A stretch of DNA of 53,555 nucleotides from Geminicoccaceae bacterium (GTDB lineage: Bacteria > Pseudomonadota > Alphaproteobacteria > Geminicoccales > Geminicoccaceae): assembly GCA_020445645.1 (NCBI GenBank), contig JAGRGG010000118.1:685-54239 (forward strand), in the 5' to 3' direction. Both the position numbers and the translations under genes were made by a program. This document shows, one piece after another, positions 47,167 through 53,555 of the stretch. The stretch's first letter is position 1, and every line of letters begins with the position of its first letter. The notes beneath the pieces are model-generated. The model did no database searches and was not told the origin of the DNA. It saw only the letters and a program-made list of their open reading frames with translations.

Positions 47167-48284
47167 AGCGGCGCATCTACCTCGTGACGCCGGGCGGCGC
47201 GCGCGGGCGCGGCGGGATCGGCCGGATGGTCGCCTACCTTGCCGGGGCCTGGAAGGAGGACGAGCGGGCGGCCGACCTTGTGATCGTCGACAGTTACGGC
47301 CCCGACCGCAAGACGCTGATGCCGATCTACTTCCTTGCCGCCTGCCTGCGGATCACGGCGTCGGCCGCGCTCGGCCGGATCGACCTGCTCCACGTCAACA
47401 TGTCCGAGCGCGCCAGCGTCTGGCGCAAGGGCCTCGTCGTCTGGCTTGGCACCCTCTTCAACGTCCCCGTCCTCCTCCACTGGCACGGGGCCGATTTCAT
47501 CGACTACTACCACGGCCTCGGGCCTGTGCGGCGGCGCCTCCTGCGCGCTACCCTGCACCGGGCGGAGCGGACGATCGTCCTTGGAGCCTTCTGGCGGCGC
47601 TTCGCCGTCGGCGAGCTAGGCCTGCCGATCGAGAAGGTCGGGATCCTCGCCAACGCCGTCCCCGACCCCCGCCGCGCCGCGGACGACCCACCCTGCCCGG
47701 TTCCGGCCGAGGGCGGGGCGGAACGGCCGACGCGGATCGTCTTCCTTGGCCGCCTCGGTGCCCGCAAGGGGGTGCCGGAACTGCTCGAAGCCCTTTCCGG
47801 CCTCGCAGGCGACTGGACGGCCGTGCTTGCCGGCGACGGCGAGGTCGGCCGCTTCCGCACCGAGCTTGCCGTCCTCGGCCTCGACCAGAGGGTGCGGATC
47901 CTGGAATGGGTGGATGCGGCGACGGCGCGCCGGCTCCTCGCCGAGGGCGACATCCTGGTCCTGCCCTCCCGCAACGAAGGGCTGCCGATGGCAGTCCTGG
48001 AGGCGATGTCGCACGGCCTTGCCGTGGTCGCGACGACCGTGGGCTCGGTGCCCGACGCCGTGCAGGATGGCGAAAGCGGCCTCCTCGTCCCGGCCGGCGA
48101 TGCGAAAGCGCTGGGCCAAGCCCTCGCCCGGCTCGTCGCCGATTCCCTCTTGCGCCGCCGGCTGGGCGAGCGGGCGCGGCGGCGCTTCGAGGCCGAGTTC
48201 TCCTTGCCGGTCTACGTCGAGCGGCTCGCCCGGATCTATGCCGGCACGGGGACCAAGCTTGTCCAGCCGGTCGCCGCCGAATGA
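47163..48284 (+). CDS. Family 4 glycosyltransferase
   Basis: Protein of 373 aa, GT-B. N-terminal RIYLVTPGGARGRGGIGRMVAYLA is followed by the acceptor region VPVLLHWHGADF. The donor-binding half has VFLGRLGARKGVPELLEAL and ILVLPSRNEGLPMAVLEAMSHGLAVVAT, with the conserved E-G-x-P and E-A-M. ATG at 47163 overlaps the preceding stop by 4 bp. It transfers a nucleotide sugar during repeat-unit assembly; specificity unknown. Confidence 0.92.
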   Translation: MKRRIYLVTPGGARGRGGIGRMVAYLAGAWKEDERAADLVIVDSYGPDRKTLMPIYFLAACLRITASAALGRIDLLHVNMSERASVWRKGLVVWLGTLFNVPVLLHWHGADFIDYYHGLGPVRRRLLRATLHRAERTIVLGAFWRRFAVGELGLPIEKVGILANAVPDPRRAADDPPCPVPAEGGAERPTRIVFLGRLGARKGVPELLEALSGLAGDWTAVLAGDGEVGRFRTELAVLGLDQRVRILEWVDAATARRLLAEGDILVLPSRNEGLPMAVLEAMSHGLAVVATTVGSVPDAVQDGESGLLVPAGDAKALGQALARLVADSLLRRRLGERARRRFEAEFSLPVYVERLARIYAGTGTKLVQPVAAE

Positions 48285-48297
48285 CCGACCGTCGCCC

Positions 48298-49788
48298 ATG
48301 CTGCTGAAAACCATCCTCGGCTACGCGCCGTCGAACGTGGTGCCGGCCATCATGGCCGTCGCCACGATCTCGGTGTTTACCCGGCTCCTGCCGCCCGAGG
48401 CGTTCGGCCGCTATGCACTGACCCAGGCCGTCATCCTCTTCGGGCAGGCCGCCGCCTTCTACGGCCTCCAGGTCAGCGTCACCCGCTTCCACGAGCGTTC
48501 CAGCGCGACCCGGCAACTCGGCCCACTCCTCGGCAGCGCCTACGCCTGCTACGCGGCCTGCGCCCTTGCCGCTACGCTCGGCTTCGTGGGCTTCGTCCTC
48601 GTCCTCCGGCCGGCGCCCGCGCTGGCCGCTGTCCTCTGGCTCGCTTTGCCGACCATGCTCCTGCGCGGCCTCGTCTACGTCAACCTCGCCAGCCACCGGG
48701 GCGCCGGGCGGATCGCCCGCTACAACCTCGTCGAGGTCGGGCAGAGCGTGCTGGCGTTCGTCGTGGCGCTCGTCCTCGTCGTCGGCTTCGGCTTCGGTGC
48801 CGGCGGGCTCGTCTGGGGCCTGCTCGCGGGCGCCGCCGCCGTCCTTGCCATCGACCTTCCCCTCATGCGGCGGTTCGTCAACCGGCCCGAGCGGGGGCTT
48901 CTCAAGGATCTGTGGCGCTTCGGGGCGCCCCTCTGCGTCGCCCACCTCCTGAGCGCCGTCGTCCTCTACTGCGATCGGCTCTTCATCGAGCGCCTGCTCG
49001 GGGCGGCCGCCGTCGGCCTCTACGCCGCCGCCTTCGCCGTCGTCGACCGGGCGGTCTCGCTCGTGTTCATGGCGGTGACGCTCGGCGCCTACCCGCTCGC
49101 CATCAAGGCCCTCGAACGCGAGGGCCGGGACGCGGCCCGGCGACAGCACGCCCGCAACGGCGTTGCCCTCCTGGCGCTCGCCCTTCCGGCCGCCGCCGGG
49201 CTCGCCGCCGCGGCGCCACAGGTCGCGCACGTCCTCGTCGGCGAGGCCTACCGCGAGGGCGTGGTGGCCCTCATCCCCTGGGTCGCTGGACTTGCGCTCC
49301 TGCGGGGCTTCTCGGCGCATTTCTTCGATCAGGCCCTCCACCTCGGACGGCGGACCGACCTGTTCTTCTACGCACTCGGGCCTGCGGCGGTCGTCGCCGC
49401 GCTCTTGAACCTGCTCCTCCTGCCGGTCCTTGGCCTGTCGGGGGCGATCCTCGCCGCCTTCGTCGCCCAGCTCGTCGCGGTCGCGGTGACGATCGCCCTC
49501 AGTCGGCGGATCTTCCCCGTCCTTTTCCCCTGGGAACAGGCTTTCAGGATCGTGGGCGCCACGGCGGCGATGGCGGGCACCCTGCTCGCCCTGCCCTTTC
49601 CCGTCTCGCCCGTCGGGCTCGGCCTCGTCGTCGCCGGCGGCGTCCTCGTCTACGCCGCCGTCGCCCTCCTGCTCGACGTCGCCGGCGCCAGGATGTGGCT
49701 GCGCGCGGCGATAGCGTCCCGCTTCACGGGGAAGGCCATTGCCGAGCACCCCTCCGCCGCCGTCACGCCGGGGAGGGCCGGGACGTGA
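48298..49788 (+). CDS. Polysaccharide flippase (Wzx/oligosaccharide flippase family)
   Basis: Protein of 496 aa, about 14 predicted helices (MOP superfamily). It begins LLKTILGYAPSNVVPAIMAVATISVFTRLLPPEAFGRYAL, the usual Wzx N-terminus. The middle has LWRFGAPLCVAHLLSAVVLYCDRLFIERLLG. It moves lipid-linked repeat units to the periplasm. ATG at 48298 lies 13 bp after the GT4 stop. The C-terminal tail of about 25 residues is non-helical. GTGA overlap with the next gene. Confidence 0.92.
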   Translation: MLLKTILGYAPSNVVPAIMAVATISVFTRLLPPEAFGRYALTQAVILFGQAAAFYGLQVSVTRFHERSSATRQLGPLLGSAYACYAACALAATLGFVGFVLVLRPAPALAAVLWLALPTMLLRGLVYVNLASHRGAGRIARYNLVEVGQSVLAFVVALVLVVGFGFGAGGLVWGLLAGAAAVLAIDLPLMRRFVNRPERGLLKDLWRFGAPLCVAHLLSAVVLYCDRLFIERLLGAAAVGLYAAAFAVVDRAVSLVFMAVTLGAYPLAIKALEREGRDAARRQHARNGVALLALALPAAAGLAAAAPQVAHVLVGEAYREGVVALIPWVAGLALLRGFSAHFFDQALHLGRRTDLFFYALGPAAVVAALLNLLLLPVLGLSGAILAAFVAQLVAVAVTIALSRRIFPVLFPWEQAFRIVGATAAMAGTLLALPFPVSPVGLGLVVAGGVLVYAAVALLLDVAGARMWLRAAIASRFTGKAIAEHPSAAVTPGRAGT

Positions 49789-50564
49789 AGCAGGCCGCCG
49801 ACGCGACCCTGCCGCGCTTCGCCGGCATCGGCTTCAGCGGTGTCGGTCTGGAGGGGGCGCTCGAGAGCGTCGACCGACGGCCGGCGGACGCGCCCTTCGC
49901 CTACGTCGTGACCCCCAACGTCGACCACGTGGTGCGCCTCAATCGAACCGGCTTCACCTATGCGTCGATGTATGAAGAGGCGCTTTTGTGCCTGTGCGAC
50001 AGTGCCGTGCTCGCGGCCCTGATGCGCCTGCTGCGGGTGAAGATACCCAAGGCGCCGGGCAGCGACCTCGTAGGGCTGCTGCTCGCCAACGCCGTGCGGC
50101 CGGGCGACATCCTCACCGTGGTGGGCTGTTCCGTCGGGGTCGTGGACGCCCTCAGAAAGCGGCACCCGGAGGCGGTCATCCACCACCACGAGCCGCCCAT
50201 GAACTTCATCCTCGATCCCGAGGCCACCGCCTGCGCCGTGGCCTTCGTCGAGGCGCACCCGGCACGGTTCGTCTTTCTGTGCCTCGGCTCGCCCCAGCAG
50301 GAACTGCTGGCCTACTGCCTCAAGCGGCGCGGGCACGCCAAGGGTACGGGGCTGTGCTGCGGCATCGCGATCCACTATGCGACGGGGTCCATCCGCCGGG
50401 CGCCCGTGGCCGCGCGGCGCTTGGGGCTGGAGTGGCTGTTTCGCATGATGAGCGAGCCCGGACGGCTCTGGCGGCGCTACATGATCGAGGGGCCTTACGT
50501 ATTCCTGCTGTTCCTCAAGGAACTGCACCTCACCTCCACCCGATCCCGCGCCTCGAGCAAATGA
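49785..50564 (+). CDS. WecG/TagA/CpsF-family glycosyltransferase
   Basis: Protein of 259 aa, GT26. The family motifs are present: YVVTPNVDHVVRLN (about 40-53), CLCDSAVLAAL with the conserved aspartate near 72, PKAPGSDLV, FLCLGSPQQELL and GIAIHYATGSIRRAP. GT26 enzymes add ManNAc, ManNAcA or glucose to an undecaprenyl-linked acceptor early in repeat-unit assembly. GTG at 49785 overlaps the flippase stop. The length is normal. The sugar is not determined. Confidence 0.92.
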   Translation: MKQAADATLPRFAGIGFSGVGLEGALESVDRRPADAPFAYVVTPNVDHVVRLNRTGFTYASMYEEALLCLCDSAVLAALMRLLRVKIPKAPGSDLVGLLLANAVRPGDILTVVGCSVGVVDALRKRHPEAVIHHHEPPMNFILDPEATACAVAFVEAHPARFVFLCLGSPQQELLAYCLKRRGHAKGTGLCCGIAIHYATGSIRRAPVAARRLGLEWLFRMMSEPGRLWRRYMIEGPYVFLLFLKELHLTSTRSRASSK

Positions 50565-51757
50565 CGGCGCAAACACCCGCGGGGAGCGAAGGGGCCGGCA
50601 CCTGCAGGCTCTCCGTCTACCTGCCGAGCCTGAGCGGCGGGGGGGTCGAGCGGATGACGCTGAACCTCCTGCCCGAGTTCCGCGAGCAGGGGTTCGAGGT
50701 GACGATCGTCCTCGACCGGTGCCGGGGAGAACTCGTCGGACAGGTGCCGTCCTGGACCAGGATCGTCGAACTCGGGGCGTCGCGCACCCTTACGGCACTG
50801 CCGCGCCTCGCCGCCTACCTGCGCCGCGAGCGCCCGGATGTGCTGCTCTCCAGCCTCGGCCACAACAACGTGGCCGCCCTCGTCGCCCGCGCGCTCGCCA
50901 GGGTCCCAACCCGGGTCATCGTCAGGCAGCACAACTTCCTCTCCAAGGAGGCGACCCTCAACCTGGACTTGCGCTACCGCCTCTTGCCCCTGCTCTACCG
51001 CCTCGTCCTGCCCTTCGCCGACGGGATCGTCGCCGTGTCGCGGGGGGTGGCGGACGACATGGCCAAGGCGGCGCGGATCGACGGGCGGACGATCGACGTC
51101 ATCTACAACCCCGTCGTCACCCGGGCCGTGGACGAGCTTGCGGGGGCGGGCATCGCCCATCCCTGGCTTTTGGACCGCGCGACCCCCTGCTTCCTCGCGA
51201 TCGGCCGCCTCGTCGACCAGAAGGACTACCCGACCCTGCTCAGGGCGTTCTCCAGGGTCCGTGAACGCCGCGCCTGTCGGCTCCTCGTCCTCGGCAACGG
51301 ACCCCTCCTCGGCCGGCTCCAGACCCAGGCGGCCACGCTCGGGATCGGGGGCGACGTGCTGTTCAACGGCTATCAGGTCAACCCCTACCCCTTCATCCGC
51401 CACGCCGCCGCCCTCGTCCTCTCCTCGCGCTACGAGGGCTTCGGCAACGTCCTCGTCGAGGCCCTCGCCTGCGGCACCCCGGCCATCAGCACCGACTGCC
51501 CGGCCGGCCCCTCCGAGATCCTGGAAGGGGGTCGCTACGGCAGGCTCACCGCCGTCGGCGACGACGCGGCGCTCGCGGCGGCGATGGACGAGGTCCTCGC
51601 GTCCCCCCCGGACCACCGCCTGCTGCGCGAGGGCGCCGACCGCTTTCGCGTCGAGACGATTGGCGTCGTCTACGCGGCCCTCCTGCGGCGCGTCCAGTTC
51701 GAGCGGAAGGGTTGGAACCGCCGCGTTCCCACCAAGCCCTCCCGCCCCCTCGCCTAA
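50561..51757 (+). CDS. Family 4 glycosyltransferase
   Basis: Protein of 398 aa. N-terminal LSVYLPSLSGGGVERMTLNLL carries the G-G-V-E motif. The donor site has IGRLVDQKDYPTLLRAF, SSRYEGFGNVLVEALACGTPAISTDCPAGPSEIL and the E-x7-E pair. This block is nearly the same as in the GT4 at 40523-41776, which suggests duplication. ATG at 50561 overlaps the GT26 stop (ATGA). It is the last gene of the plus-strand polysaccharide operon; a palindromic element follows. Confidence 0.92.
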   Translation: MTAQTPAGSEGAGTCRLSVYLPSLSGGGVERMTLNLLPEFREQGFEVTIVLDRCRGELVGQVPSWTRIVELGASRTLTALPRLAAYLRRERPDVLLSSLGHNNVAALVARALARVPTRVIVRQHNFLSKEATLNLDLRYRLLPLLYRLVLPFADGIVAVSRGVADDMAKAARIDGRTIDVIYNPVVTRAVDELAGAGIAHPWLLDRATPCFLAIGRLVDQKDYPTLLRAFSRVRERRACRLLVLGNGPLLGRLQTQAATLGIGGDVLFNGYQVNPYPFIRHAAALVLSSRYEGFGNVLVEALACGTPAISTDCPAGPSEILEGGRYGRLTAVGDDAALAAAMDEVLASPPDHRLLREGADRFRVETIGVVYAALLRRVQFERKGWNRRVPTKPSRPLA

Positions 51758-51788
51758 GGACCGGCATCCGGGCATGGGCGTTCGAGAG

Positions 51789-51906
51789 CGCGCTTCGCGC
51801 CTACTCTTTTCTCTTTTTGCCGTTGGCTTTCGGCTCGACACGGGCACCGAGGCCGACGCGATGAACGGACGGAACGGAAGGCACCGCGCCGGCGGGCGCG
51901 AGGCGT
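51789..51906. repeat. Dispersed palindromic element after the polysaccharide operon
   Basis: The left end GCGCGCTTCGCGCC and the right end CGCGCCGGCGGGCGC then GAGGCGT are the family ends. The T-run (TCTTTTCTCTTTTT) follows the left core. The interior (about 70 bp) is diverged from other copies. Positioned as a terminator after the last GT4 and before the Panacea gene. The 234-bp gap holds nothing else recognised except the Panacea promoter. Confidence 0.75.
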
Positions 51907-51991
51907 GTCGCAAGGACGAGAGGGGCGGGCTAAGGGAAGCTTAAGGATTTTGGTCTAGACAGGCCGCCGGTACCGGCAAAGGGGAAGGACC

Positions 51992-52561
51992 ATGTCCAGG
52001 ACCAGGAACGCCTCCCGGCGGGGGGAAGGCGATGCCGCGATCGTCTGGACGCTGTTCCATGCAAGGCAGGCCATGAGCCTTCGCAAGCTCGAATGCCTGC
52101 TGTTCTTGATGGACTGGCGCGCCGCCTACACCTACGGGCGGCCGTTCACCGGGCTCGGCTTTCGCCTTGGGCCGTACGGGCCGAGCGCCATAGGGCTGGT
52201 CCACGACCTCAAGACGATGCGGGGCATCGCGCTCAGGGCGGGCGAAGGGGGGCGGTCCGTGGTCGCCGCAGCACCGGACGTCGAGACGGACCCGTTGCCC
52301 GCCTACACCCTCGGTCTTGCCCCGGCGCTTCGCTTCCACGCGAAGCATACCGCCGTCGAGCTCGCGGAATTCTGCCTCGAGACGACCCCGGCGCGGCGCT
52401 CCGGCCCCGGCGGCGCCAGCGGCCCCAGCGGCATCGTCGCGTTCGACCAGGCGGCCGCCGCCTTGCGCGACCAGCGGCGGCGCACGGTGGCGGACCTCAT
52501 GGCGGAGGCCGACGCGGCGAAGGGTCCCGTCGGACGCCGACTGCGCGGCCGCTCGGGCTGA
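51992..52561 (+). CDS. Panacea-domain (DUF4065, SocA/GepA-like) protein
   Basis: Protein of 189 aa. Residues about 29-72 (LRKLECLLFLMDWRAAYTYG then RPFTGLGFRLGPYGPSAIGLV) match the Panacea fold: L-x-K-L-x-x-L-x-x-x-x-D-W, the G-R-P-F/I-T-G and the P-Y-G-P core. Panacea domains serve as antitoxin or adaptor in many toxin-antitoxin pairs. No toxin-like partner was seen on either side, and the domain also occurs in phage and solitary proteins. AAGGGGAAGGAC ribosome binding site before ATG 51992. Role unknown. Confidence 0.75.
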   Translation: MSRTRNASRRGEGDAAIVWTLFHARQAMSLRKLECLLFLMDWRAAYTYGRPFTGLGFRLGPYGPSAIGLVHDLKTMRGIALRAGEGGRSVVAAAPDVETDPLPAYTLGLAPALRFHAKHTAVELAEFCLETTPARRSGPGGASGPSGIVAFDQAAAALRDQRRRTVADLMAEADAAKGPVGRRLRGRSG

Positions 52562-52593
52562 GGAACGGGGGTTGCCCCGGCTTGAAGGGCGGC

Positions 52594-52755
52594 ACGCTTC
52601 GCGTCCGCCCGCGCGGGGCCTGCCTTGTTCCGCAGGGCGGTTCTTCTTTTTCGACGGTTGCCCAATGCCAGCCATGCCAGCCATGCCATCTGGGCCGATC
52701 TCCAACGACGAACCGACGAACATGAGGAAGGCCTCGCGCCGGCGGACGCGAAGCG
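52594..52755. repeat. Dispersed palindromic element with internal 9-bp tandem repeats
   Basis: Left end ACGCTTCGCGTCCGCCCGCG, right end CGCCGGCGGACGCGAAGCG. Between them lies ATGCCAGCC at 52665-52673 and 52674-52682 followed by ATGCCA (52683-52688), a short tandem array not seen in the other copies. The element fills most of the 211-bp gap between the Panacea gene and the transposase fragment. Confidence 0.75.
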
Positions 52756-52772
52756 CGCAAGCCGGTAGCGGG

Positions 52773-52994
52773 TCAGCTTGAACCGCTCCATTGCCTGTCT
52801 TCCCAATCCTGCAAGAGCCCGACAACGTCCTCCATCTCCCAAAGCTTGCCGGTGACACCGGCCGCCATCACGGGGGTGATGACCTTAAGCGTCCTGTGCT
52901 GGCGCACGAAGTTGCGGTGCATGAAGTGCAGCGCCACGGCCGCTTCGTGGTCCTCCACCTTCTTGCTGAACCCGTTGGTGAGCTGGGCAAAGCG
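52773..52994 (-). pseudogene. Transposase C-terminal fragment (IS1-like annotation group)
   Basis: About 73 residues in one frame: RFAQLTNGFSKKVEDHEAAV, then ALHFMHRNFVRQHRTLKVITPVMAAGVT and KLWEMEDVVGLLQ. The NGFSKK...H...A..HF..x.NF.R.H.TL...P.MEAG...W..E..V.L pattern is the end of a widespread alphaproteobacterial DDE transposase. The DDE catalytic part is missing, so it is an inert remnant. The stop is at 52773-52775. The family name is from memory; the fragment character is clear. Confidence 0.7.
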
Positions 52995-53062
52995 CCACGG
53001 TGAGGCCGGTCCGCCCGGCAAAGACGGTCCGAGACGCGCGCGTCGTCGAGCGCCCCTGTGAC

Positions 53063-53353
53063 GAGAGTCGCCTCCCCGACAAGGACGGCTACGTCCCCTT
53101 CCTCGACGCGCTCACCGCCGAAACCTCGGCCTTCGACGGCCGAATTGGCCTCGTCCACGGCGACACCCACGACTTCAAGATCGACAAGCCGCTCCGCGAC
53201 GCCACCCACCTCCTCCCTAACCTCACCCGCGTCCAGACCTAGACCTTCGGCAGCCCCAACATCCACTGGCTGAAGGTCGACGTGGACCCGGCCTCGCGCG
53301 ACGTGTTCACGTTCCGCCCGATGATCGTGGAGGCGATGCGAAGGCGGAGTCGT
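53063..53353 (+). pseudogene. Phosphoesterase-like protein, C-terminal remnant with internal stop
   Basis: The frame reads GYVPFLDALTAETSAFDGRI, then GLVHGDTHDFKIDKPL, NLTRVQT, a TAG stop at 53240-53242, and then TFGSPNIHWLKVDVDPASRD and VFTFRPMIVEAMR. The pattern V-H-G-D-T-H, then F-G-S-P-x-x-H-W-x-K/R-V-x-V-D matches the end of hypothetical calcineurin-like phosphoesterases. The N-terminal two thirds are absent and the frame is interrupted, so it is not functional. It runs into the palindromic element near 53370 instead of a normal stop. Confidence 0.7.
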
Positions 53354-53369
53354 AGGGGGTACCTGGATG

Positions 53370-53510
53370 CTCCACGTCCGCCGGCGCAGGGCCTTTTTCT
53401 TTGGCGTTTATCCCCCTGACGCAGGGCAGGCAAAATTGCCAAAGATTTTTCAATTGGTTAGATTGCCTGCCCTGCGTCAGGAGGATAAACGCCAAAGATT
53501 TTTGCATCAT
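53370..53510. repeat. Dispersed element variant with 36-bp inverted arms
   Basis: Left core CACGTCCGCCGGCGCAGGGCC plus a T-run is followed by arm 53398-53433, which pairs with 53463-53498 at 35 of 36 positions (the single mismatch is C/T in the CC[C/T]CC run). The 29-base spacer contains GCCAAAGATTTTTCAATTGG. A second copy of CCAAAGATTTTT follows the right arm. No matching right-end core was found before the window ends, so the element may be truncated or extend past 53555. Confidence 0.8.
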
Positions 53511-53555
53511 TATTTGCGTAATACTATCAAAAGCCCCCCCTTGCTTTCACCCCCG

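Noticed and set aside
47548-49749. 733-codon minus-strand open frame over GT4 and flippase
   Set aside because: Acidic/Arg low-complexity translation, antisense to two clear genes.
52665-52688. CRISPR-like array
   Set aside because: Only two and a half 9-bp units in direct contact with no spacers; a simple tandem repeat.
51992-52755. Toxin-antitoxin pair with the Panacea protein
   Set aside because: No open frame with toxin features was found on either strand in the flanks; the frames there come from the palindromic elements.

Overview
High-GC bacterial chromosome window, most likely from an alphaproteobacterium. The base composition, the frequent GTG and TTG starts, the four-base stop/start overlaps, the serine-cycle cluster and the alternative complex III with caa3 oxidase all fit this. 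No rRNA, tRNA or CRISPR array was seen. The species cannot be named from the sequence alone.

Layout. 1-0.6 kb: C-terminal scrap of an IS1595-type transposase and a small hypothetical gene. 0.7-7.6 kb: scattered metabolic genes, namely a Gfo/Idh/MocA oxidoreductase, a PrpB-like lyase, a TbpB-like surface lipoprotein, a glutathione transferase, Ada and an MttB-family methyltransferase. 7.8-12.8 kb: a glycosyltransferase, a glutaredoxin-MauE membrane protein, a NodS-like methyltransferase, a PIG-L deacetylase and an acyl-CoA dehydrogenase-like protein, which look like an uncharacterised glycoconjugate or amino-sugar pathway. 12.9-18.3 kb: a LysR regulator divergent from a serine-cycle operon (sgaA-mtkA-mtkB-hprA). 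18.5-19.9 kb: a VpsF/O-antigen-ligase-like membrane protein. 19.9-31.9 kb: a minus-strand operon of 12 genes for alternative complex III (ActA-F), one further membrane protein, a SCO copper chaperone and caa3 oxidase subunits II, I, III and IV. Nearly every junction is a 4-8 bp overlap, so the module looks like one translationally coupled respiratory unit.

32-38 kb is a decaying zone. It holds a TRAP transporter with frameshifted DctM and DctQ and a truncated DctP, a fused-in pobA fragment on the opposite strand, an intact denD and AEC transporter, and a TbpB-like lipoprotein gene with two compensating frameshifts. 38.3-51.8 kb is an exopolysaccharide region. On the minus strand lie a GumC/Wzz-like protein, a GH5 glycosidase and a GT4, followed by a cupin/GNAT pair. 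On the plus strand lie a BY-kinase-like protein, a beta-propeller glycosyltransferase, a GT4, a flippase, a WecG/TagA/CpsF transferase and another GT4. A 0.54 kb regulatory region separates the two arms. The right end has a Panacea-domain protein and remnants of a transposase and a phosphoesterase.

A second layer is a family of dispersed intergenic palindromic elements, mostly about 120-160 bp. Their ends share a core close to ACGCTTCGCGTCCGC..GGCGCGGGGCC followed by a T-run. They often sit exactly between the ends of convergent genes and look like bidirectional terminators that are also mobile or recombining repeats. At least six near-complete copies and several half copies occur in this window.
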